This document shows positions 5,759 through 10,651 of a DNA stretch of 10,651 nt, piece after piece (within the stretch, counting starts at the first letter, position 1; the number at the start of each line of letters is the position of its first letter). Below the pieces are notes generated by a model, which was not told the origin of the DNA, made no database searches, and saw nothing but the letters and a program-made list of their open reading frames with translations. A program made the position numbers and the translations under genes. The stretch spans positions 1-10,651 of the forward strand of contig JAISTU010000144.1 in the NCBI GenBank assembly GCA_031272415.1. The letters run 5' to 3'. This stretch comes from Bacteroidales bacterium (GTDB lineage: Bacteria; Bacteroidota; Bacteroidia; Bacteroidales; WCHB1-69).

Positions 5759-7498
5759 ATGTACAGAACCAAAACCTGCGGCGAACTTCGCCTCGAAAAT
5801 CTCAACCAAACCGTTACCCTCGCCGGATGGGTGCAGAAAAATCGCCGAATGGGCGGTATGACTTTTGTGGATTTGCGCGACCGTTACGGAATTACACAAC
5901 TCGTTTTTAATCAAGAAATTAACCCCGAACTTTGCGAACAGGCAAACCGTCTGGGCAGAGAATTTGTGCTGCAAATCAAAGGCACGGTTTCCGAGCGTTC
6001 CAATAAAAACAAAAATATCCCTACGGGCGACATCGAAATTATTGTTTCCGAGTTAAAAATTCTCAATCAGTCGGCTGTTCCGCCTTTCACTATCGAAGAC
6101 GAAACGGACGGCGGCGACGATATTCGGATGCAATACCGCTACCTCGATTTGCGGCGAACGGCGGTGCGTGCCAACCTCGAACTGCGGCACAAAATGGCGT
6201 TTGAAACGCGCCGTTACCTCGACGCTCTTGGATTTTTGGAGGTGGAAACGCCCGTTTTAATCAAGTCCACGCCCGAAGGGGCACGCGATTTTGTGGTGCC
6301 TTCCCGTATGAATCAGGGGCAGTTTTATGCTTTGCCGCAAAGTCCGCAGACATTCAAGCAATTGCTGATGGTGTCGGGGTTCGACAGATATTTTCAGATT
6401 GTAAAATGTTTCCGCGACGAGGACTTGCGTGCCGACCGTCAGCCCGAATTTACGCAAATCGACTGCGAAATGTCGTTTATCGAACAGGAAGATATTCTGC
6501 AAACTTTTGAGGGTTTGACAAAACATCTTTTTAAATCTATTAAAAATATTGATTTACAAGAGTTTCCGCGAATGACTTATGCCGATGCGATGCGGTTTTA
6601 CGGCTCGGACAAGCCCGATATTCGCTTTGAAATGCAGTTTGTAGAACTGATGGACACGTTGAAAGGACACGGTTTTTCGGTGTTCGACGAGGCGGAATAT
6701 ATCGGCGGAATTTGTGCCAAAGGTGCGGCTGTTTATACCCGCAAGCAGATTGACGCACTGACCGATTTTGTAAAACGCCCGCAAATTGGCGCAAAGGGCT
6801 TGGTTTATGCCCGCGTGGAGCAGGACGGCAGCGTAAAATCGAGCGTGGATAAATTTTATTCGCAGGAGGTTTTGCAAAAATTAAAAGAAAAAATGAGAGC
6901 CCAAAACGGTGATTTGATATTGATAATCAGTGGCGACAACAGTCATAAAGCCCAAAAACAACTTTCGGAACTCCGTTTGGAAATGGGCAATCAACTTGGA
7001 CTGCGCGACAAAAACAAATTCTGCTGCCTTTGGGTTGTCGATTTCCCGCTTTTGGAGTGGGACGAAGAAACGCAGCGTTTTTACGCAATGCACCACCCGT
7101 TTACCTCGCCCAAACCCGAAGATATTGCGCTTTTGGAAAGCAATCCTGGCACCGTTCGTGCCAACGCTTACGATATGGTTATCAATGGAGTAGAAGTCGG
7201 TGGCGGCTCTATCCGAATCCACGACAGCGGTTTGCAAAAGAAGATGTTTGAGATACTTGGTTTTACTGCCGAAAAAGCCGAATATCAGTTTGGTTTTCTG
7301 ATGAATGCGTTCAAATACGGCGCCCCGCCGCACGGAGGTATTGCCTACGGACTCGACCGCCTTGTGTCGCTCTTTGCAGGACTTGACAGCATCCGCGACT
7401 GCATCGCCTTCCCTAAAAACAATCAGGGACGCGACGTAATGATAGACGCACCAAGTTTGATAGACCAGGAGCAGTTGAAAGAATTGGGGCTGGATTAG
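5759..7498 (+). CDS. aspS: Aspartyl-tRNA synthetase
   Basis: Class II synthetase charging tRNA-Asp with aspartate in the cytoplasm; 579 residues, typical of the bacterial type. The N-terminal OB-fold anticodon-binding domain (about 1-105) has LAGWVQKNRRMGGMTFVDLR. The catalytic core follows, with motif 1 near GFLEVETPVL (158-167) and LPQSPQTFKQLLM (192-204). Motif 2 is CFRDEDLRADRQPEFTQIDC (217-236). The bacterial insertion domain lies at about 280-420, and motif 3 is HGGIAYGLDRL with R534. Position 31 is Met, where discriminating enzymes commonly have Leu and non-discriminating ones His. The ATG lies 6 nt after the previous stop, so cotranscription is likely. G+C near the start is about 50%, against roughly 30% in mutA. 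Confidence 0.97.
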   Translation: MYRTKTCGELRLENLNQTVTLAGWVQKNRRMGGMTFVDLRDRYGITQLVFNQEINPELCEQANRLGREFVLQIKGTVSERSNKNKNIPTGDIEIIVSELKILNQSAVPPFTIEDETDGGDDIRMQYRYLDLRRTAVRANLELRHKMAFETRRYLDALGFLEVETPVLIKSTPEGARDFVVPSRMNQGQFYALPQSPQTFKQLLMVSGFDRYFQIVKCFRDEDLRADRQPEFTQIDCEMSFIEQEDILQTFEGLTKHLFKSIKNIDLQEFPRMTYADAMRFYGSDKPDIRFEMQFVELMDTLKGHGFSVFDEAEYIGGICAKGAAVYTRKQIDALTDFVKRPQIGAKGLVYARVEQDGSVKSSVDKFYSQEVLQKLKEKMRAQNGDLILIISGDNSHKAQKQLSELRLEMGNQLGLRDKNKFCCLWVVDFPLLEWDEETQRFYAMHHPFTSPKPEDIALLESNPGTVRANAYDMVINGVEVGGGSIRIHDSGLQKKMFEILGFTAEKAEYQFGFLMNAFKYGAPPHGGIAYGLDRLVSLFAGLDSIRDCIAFPKNNQGRDVMIDAPSLIDQEQLKELGLD

Positions 7499-7515
7499 AG
7501 TGTAGAGTGTAGATA

Positions 7516-7555
7516 TTTTTTGCATTTTGGGGTAAATTTGTTATAAAATTGGATA
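7516..7555 (+). repeat. Intergenic repeat, copy B
   Basis: Matches copy A (154-193) at 38 of 40 positions. It is preceded by AGAGTGTAGAGTGTAG immediately after the aspS stop. TTTTGGGGTAA in the core has an exact reverse complement, TTACCCCAAAA, at 7628-7638. The segment 7516-7690 ends with CTCTCAACTTTCAATTCTCC, like the end of the copy A region. The aspS/hydG gap may thus be one larger inserted element. Confidence 0.6.
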
Positions 7556-7608
7556 GGGCATGTCTTACCTTTACATGTGTAATGAATTGACAATCAAATA
7601 GTTGCATA

Positions 7609-7639
7609 TTTTTGGGTATGGTGTGCCTTACCCCAAAAA
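7609..7639. terminator. Hairpin between converging aspS and hydG
   Basis: TTTTTGGGTATGG pairs with CCTTACCCCAAAAA around loop TGTG, with one T-T mismatch and one bulged C. The T run is 5' of the stem on both strands and pairs with the A run, so it is not a classical intrinsic terminator. It still could end or protect both transcripts. Confidence 0.35.
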
Positions 7640-7690
7640 ACGGGCGAAAGGTGCAGAAATAACTCTCAACTTTCAATTCTCCACTTTCAA

Positions 7691-9085
7691 CTACAAATAC
7701 AGGTCTCTTTCTCCGTTTTCGATTTTTTGTAAGGTAGTTTGGACTGTTGTTTTTAATTGACAATCAGGTATATCGGTTGTCATTTTGTGCAATAGTTCAA
7801 AGCCTTTTTTGCGTGTATTTTCGGCGGCAAAATCAAGTAAATATTCTTCAAAAGTAAACAAACCGTTGGGCATGCAATACTGTTTGATTAACCCCGGTTT
7901 TGCCAAATCCATAAAATCATTGCCAACTCTTCCTTTTCGGTAACAGCCGGTGCAAAATGAAGGTATAAAACCGCCATCAATCATATCTGAAATCACTTCA
8001 TCCAAAGAGCGGTGGTCTCCCAATGAAAACTGACTGCCTGTCCCTTTTTCTTCGCTATAAGCCCCCGGATTGGTACGACTACCGGCAGAAATCTGACTGA
8101 CACCGTAATTGATAAGTTCATTACGAATGGCATCATTTTCTCTGGTGCTGAGGATAATTCCTGTGTAAGGCATTGCGATACGAATAATGGCAATAATTTT
8201 CTTAAAATCATCATCGGAGACGGGATGGGGTACTTTTTCTGTCAAAGCGACCCCCTGTGCAGGCTCAATACGTGGAAAACTAACCGTATGAGGTCCGCAA
8301 CCAAATACTTTTTCTAAATGAGCCGCATGCTCCATAATCGCCAGAATTTCAAAGCGATAGTCAGCCAAACCAAACAAAACGCCCAATCCTACGTCATCAA
8401 TTCCGCCTGCCATTGCTCTGTCCATTACCAAAAGTCGGTTTTCATAATCTGCTTTTGGTGTGCCGGCAGGATGATAAATTTTGTACGCAACAGGGTCGTA
8501 AGTTTCTTGAAAACAGACATAAGTGCCAATATGTTCGGCTTTTAATTTACGAAAATCCTCCACCGACATGGGGGCTAATTCTACATTTATTCGCCTGATA
8601 GAGTGATTTTTATAACGAGCCGCATAAGTTGTACGTATGGCTTGGCATATATAATCTATTCCATTTTGGGGCGATTCACCGCATATCAACAAAATTCGCT
8701 TGTGTCCTTCTTTTAACAAAGATTCTGTTTCTCTTCGTATTTCACTCATATCCAACACTTTACGGACAATTTCCTTATTGTCTCTTCTGAAAGCACAATA
8801 AAGGCAATTATTGACGCATACATTTCCCGTATAAATGGGCGCAAAAAGCACCAAACGCTTGCCGTAGATTTCCTCTTTTGCATACTTTGCGACCTCCATA
8901 ATTTTGTGAATGTTTGCCTTGTCGGTTATTCGTAACAAAAGAGCAACATCTTCAAGCGATAAGCCTTTTAATTTTTTAGCCTTATTGAGTACGTTATTCA
9001 ATTCTGCCTCCGAAGGCGTGCCTCTGTCAAGCAAACCATAAAGTTTGTCTCTGTTGATGTAATTTTCAAATCGTTTATCCGACAT
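7691..9085 (-). CDS. hydG: [FeFe]-hydrogenase H-cluster radical SAM maturase HydG
   Basis: A 464-residue radical SAM tyrosine lyase. It splits tyrosine to supply CO and cyanide, as an Fe(CO)2(CN) unit, for assembly of the [FeFe]-hydrogenase active site. The radical SAM cluster motif CX3CX2C is C90-VNN-C94-LY-C97, followed by AFRR. The C-terminal CX2CX22C motif is complete (C378, C381, C404). This motif holds the auxiliary cluster and separates HydG from its paralogue ThiH, which lacks it. Length is normal and no lesion is seen. ATG 9085 lies 2 nt after the stop of the TM1266-family gene, so the two form an operon. hydE, hydF and the hydrogenase structural gene are not in the window. Confidence 0.96.
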   Translation of the reverse strand: MSDKRFENYINRDKLYGLLDRGTPSEAELNNVLNKAKKLKGLSLEDVALLLRITDKANIHKIMEVAKYAKEEIYGKRLVLFAPIYTGNVCVNNCLYCAFRRDNKEIVRKVLDMSEIRRETESLLKEGHKRILLICGESPQNGIDYICQAIRTTYAARYKNHSIRRINVELAPMSVEDFRKLKAEHIGTYVCFQETYDPVAYKIYHPAGTPKADYENRLLVMDRAMAGGIDDVGLGVLFGLADYRFEILAIMEHAAHLEKVFGCGPHTVSFPRIEPAQGVALTEKVPHPVSDDDFKKIIAIIRIAMPYTGIILSTRENDAIRNELINYGVSQISAGSRTNPGAYSEEKGTGSQFSLGDHRSLDEVISDMIDGGFIPSFCTGCYRKGRVGNDFMDLAKPGLIKQYCMPNGLFTFEEYLLDFAAENTRKKGFELLHKMTTDIPDCQLKTTVQTTLQKIENGERDLYL

Positions 9086-9087
9086 AA

Positions 9088-9336
9088 TTAAACACTTTTT
9101 ATAAGATTAGACTTTACTTTGACCGATTTTAATCTGCCCAATTTGCCTGTAAGCGCATTGATATTATCTGCATCACTTTTGACAATGAGCAAAATAATAT
9201 AAAGTGCATCTTCCCGCATCGGCACTCCTGTTCGCAGATAAACTATATCCGCATAGAGGCTCAAAAGGGCATTTACCTCATTAACGGCATTCCTCGCTGA
9301 TATGAGAATGCTGATTGTTCCAATTTTCTTTTCCAT
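9088..9336 (-). CDS. TM1266-family iron-only hydrogenase system regulator
   Basis: An 82-residue protein beginning MEKKIGTISILISARN, with a mid-region VYLRTGVPMREDALYIILLIV and an end rich in Lys, Val and Ser. This is the pattern of the small ACT-like family known as putative iron-only hydrogenase system regulator (TM1266 family), commonly encoded beside hydE/hydF/hydG. No separate DNA-binding domain is present; the fold resembles the ligand-binding half of NikR, so a sensory role is inferred only from family and context. It is the first gene of the hydG operon, with hydG starting 2 nt after its stop. Confidence 0.85.
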   Translation of the reverse strand: MEKKIGTISILISARNAVNEVNALLSLYADIVYLRTGVPMREDALYIILLIVKSDADNINALTGKLGRLKSVKVKSNLIKSV

Positions 9337-9423
9337 TAGTGAATACTTCTGAATTAGTTATAAATAAATATTAAATTAAAACTTAAAACTACTTACCCGA
9401 TAAATCGAAAAAGCAGTATATTA

Positions 9424-9431
9424 CAAAGTTA
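9424..9431 (-). promoter_or_regulatory. Possible -7 box of the TM1266-hydG operon (TAACTTTG)
   Basis: Fits TAnnTTTG on the - strand, about 87 nt before the ATG at 9336. No convincing -33 element. The rest of 9337-9526 is A+T-rich with an A11 run (9462-9472 area) and no other recognisable feature. Confidence 0.42.
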
Positions 9432-9526
9432 CATTTTTTTTTGAATTGAAAGTTGAACTTATAAAAAAAAAAAGAGTAAATTTGAGCATCCCCTGCAACA
9501 ATTGTAAAATAATAAAAATTATGATT

Positions 9527-9760
9527 CTATTTTTCATCATTCTCTAATATTTTATTTTTCAACTTTTTAACTAAATATTCTGTTGAGTAATTTCTTTTAT
9601 TCCAATAAACAATATCTGCATCATATCCTCCCAATTCTTCTTTTTCAAATTCATTAAAAACATATAAATCATCGGCAATACGCAAATTGCTATTTTGTAA
9701 TGACTGAAAATACTTTTGTTTATTTGATAATTGTAGTCCACCAGGTCCAAGGAAAATTAT
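9527..9760 (-). pseudogene. Displaced 3' half of the small lipoprotein gene (-1 frame)
   Basis: In the frame one base back from the gene ending at 9757, an uninterrupted 77-codon stretch runs to TAG at 9529-9527. It begins IIFLGPGG and continues with KYFQSLQNSNLRIADDLYVF and EFEKEELGGYDADIVYW. It has no ATG of its own, starts exactly where the upstream ORF stops at an A6 run, and has a normal, hydrophilic, Lys/Glu-rich composition. Joined to the upstream part it gives a continuous 160-residue protein. It is therefore read as the true C-terminal half, separated by loss of one A or reached by slippage. Confidence 0.75.
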
Positions 9761-10008
9761 TTTTTCCCTGCAAAATCAATATTTTTATTGTGATGCCTAA
9801 ATCTCTCATTGAAATAGTCTGTTTCATATTCATTAAAATATTCCAAACTGTCTTTGCCCATTTTGTCGAAATATTTCATTACGTAAGACGAATCAATAAT
9901 ATTTTGTGATAGATATTCACGCAAAAAATATCCATCTTTGTTTTTTGTACTAACACATTGTATAAATACAGATGCAGTAATTATAAATAAGATTGTCATC
10001 CTTTTCAT
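9757..10008 (-). CDS. Small putative lipoprotein, 5' part of a frameshifted gene
   Basis: 83 residues: signal-like MKRMTILFIITASVFIQC, with a possible lipid-attachment Cys at 18 (Gln at -1 is unusual), then a charged, Tyr/Asp-rich region (SSYVMKYFDKMGKDSLEYF). It ends DFAGKK-TAA right at an A6 run (9760-9765). The -1 frame continues the protein for 77 more residues, so this ORF is probably only the N-terminal half. Its ATG overlaps, as ATGA, the restored TGA stop of the gene upstream (10007-10005), which suggests translational coupling. No family was recognised. Confidence 0.65.
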   Translation of the reverse strand: MKRMTILFIITASVFIQCVSTKNKDGYFLREYLSQNIIDSSYVMKYFDKMGKDSLEYFNEYETDYFNERFRHHNKNIDFAGKK

Positions 10009-10061
10009 TTATATGTTATAATCCAATTATTTTGTATCATTTCTTCTTCTGTAACAACGAT
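10005..10061 (-). other. Displaced 3' codons of the upstream lipoprotein gene
   Basis: If the A10 run at 10061-10070 had nine A residues, the upstream protein would end EKKIVVTEEEMIQNNWIITYK and stop at TGA 10007-10005, sharing ATGA with the next gene. The out-of-frame end actually encoded (NRCYRRRNDTK) is Arg-rich and unlike the rest of the protein. The 'TEEEM..NNW.ITY' ending resembles the C-termini of several Bacteroidota small lipoproteins, from memory. Confidence 0.7.
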
Positions 10062-10479
10062 TTTTTTTTTCGTAAAGTTGTCGCTGACAAATTTCTGACC
10101 AGTTGTATTTCAGCATTGTATCTTCAGGAATAATAAAAAATCTCAATTTATCATCTATAGAGGCTTTGTTTTGAAATATTTTGTCGTGAAAATAAGGGAA
10201 ATTGCCATACGCTGTATCTTTAGCCGTAGCCCTATATGAGGGATAAACTATTGTGTCTTTATCATTTAAATTTAGATTATATGCGAGTGCAAGTTCAAAA
10301 TGTACTATTTTATTGTCAACAATTGTTTTTTCAACATACAAGGAATCTGATGAAGACACATAGACATATATTGTATGATTTGAATTATTTTTAATAGCAA
10401 TACAAGAACCCATATCAAATACACAGGAATGTAAATGTAACAATGTAAAAAATAAGAATATGTATATTTTTATATGCAA
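10027..10479 (-). CDS. Putative lipoprotein, frameshifted near its 3' end
   Basis: 150 residues as read, 157 if the frame is corrected. The N-terminus HIKIYIFLFFTLLHLHSC is a good lipoprotein signal with lipobox LHSC, predicting lipid attachment at Cys19 and export to the cell envelope. The mature part starts with a beta-like segment (CIAIKNNSNHTIYVYVS), then a region ending IIPEDTMLKYNWSEICQRQLYEKK. No ATG exists near the start; TTG at 10479 is the only start that keeps the signal peptide short. The frame is open upstream to a TAA at 10531-10533. Function is unknown; it resembles uncharacterised Bacteroidota lipoproteins. Confidence 0.65.
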   Translation of the reverse strand: MHIKIYIFLFFTLLHLHSCVFDMGSCIAIKNNSNHTIYVYVSSSDSLYVEKTIVDNKIVHFELALAYNLNLNDKDTIVYPSYRATAKDTAYGNFPYFHDKIFQNKASIDDKLRFFIIPEDTMLKYNWSEICQRQLYEKKNRCYRRRNDTK

Positions 10480-10530
10480 ATAATAATAACCATCAATACG
10501 AAACGCATTTTCTGGGGAGGATTGCTTTTT

Positions 10531-10620
10531 TTAAGTCATTGCATCATCCTTAAATTCATCACAGCAAAACAAACTTAATGCAATGCCTGATATTATCAAT
10601 AAATCTTTTATCTTATACAT
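10531..10620 (-). pseudogene. Truncated lipoprotein N-terminus (29 codons)
   Basis: ATG 10620 begins MYKIKDLLIISGIALSLFCC, followed by DEFKDDAMT and TAA. This is a textbook lipoprotein signal: basic start, hydrophobic core, LFCC lipobox, acidic residues after Cys. It is too short to be a complete protein. After the TAA the same frame continues KKQSSPENAFRIDGYYY and then runs into the signal peptide of the next lipoprotein. This suggests a gene that has acquired a nonsense codon and lost its middle and 3' part. An in-frame ATG at 10647 near the window edge could extend it by nine residues. Confidence 0.55.
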
Positions 10621-10651
10621 ACAAATTAAAATTTTTATTATTACCATAAAG

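Noticed and set aside
6881..7525. 214-codon ORF on the - strand inside aspS
   Set aside because: It is the reverse-strand shadow of a clear AspRS gene and has no recognisable domain. Smaller - strand ORFs at 6257-6877 are rejected for the same reason.
7413..7763. 116-codon - strand ORF spanning the aspS end and the aspS/hydG gap
   Set aside because: It overlaps repeat copy B and the 3' ends of two solid genes and has no recognisable family.
9757..9770. Insertion-sequence-type programmed -1 frameshift
   Set aside because: Neither half looks like a transposase, there are no terminal inverted repeats around the gene, and G AAA AAA T is not a canonical slippery heptamer. Ribosomal slippage remains possible but is not preferred.
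1..10651. CRISPR array, phage or defence system
   Set aside because: No regularly spaced repeats, no integrase, transposase, nuclease or toxin-antitoxin-like protein was found on either strand.

Overview
The window looks like the chromosome of a member of the Bacteroidota, probably an anaerobic Bacteroidia relative. Four kinds of evidence agree. The tmRNA encodes a Bacteroidota-style proteolysis tag (GENTNFALAA). Likely promoters carry the TAnnTTTG -7 box of this phylum, and no start codon has a clear Shine-Dalgarno sequence. The left edge holds the end of a protein with a type-B type IX secretion (gliding-motility) C-terminal domain. The gene content (methylmalonyl-CoA mutase small subunit, [FeFe]-hydrogenase maturase HydG) fits an anaerobic fermenter. 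No mobile element, phage, CRISPR array or defence system was found. Most of the window is ordinary chromosomal gene content.

Left part (1-4490), all on the + strand: the 3' end of a T9SS cargo gene; mutA; a GT4-type glycosyltransferase 45 nt after it; then a 305-nt gap holding a repeat copy and two hairpins; then panB (pantothenate/CoA synthesis), whose stop codon lies inside the stem of its own terminator. Both mutA and panB concern CoA thioester metabolism, but nothing else links them.

Middle (4524-7498): ssrA (tmRNA) runs on the - strand and diverges from a secreted protein gene on the + strand. The two are separated by an 84-bp element with 29-bp perfect inverted arms. Each arm carries an identical outward-facing TATCTTTG box, so one mirror-image element seems to drive both genes. 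aspS (aspartyl-tRNA synthetase) follows the secreted-protein gene after 6 nt. It is clearly richer in G+C than its neighbours.

Right part (7691-10651), all on the - strand: hydG is preceded, 2 nt away, by a small TM1266-family hydrogenase-system regulator. Upstream of these lies a row of small lipoprotein-like genes that appear damaged. One is interrupted by an in-frame stop, and two are put out of frame at poly-A runs (A10 and A6). When the two runs are read with one A removed and one A added respectively, both genes become longer and join with an ATGA stop/start overlap. This is the clearest anomaly in the window and would be missed by a standard ORF caller.

A short A+T-rich repeat follows three of the + strand genes (T9SS gene, glycosyltransferase, aspS). 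Two copies match at 38 of 40 positions; the third is diverged.
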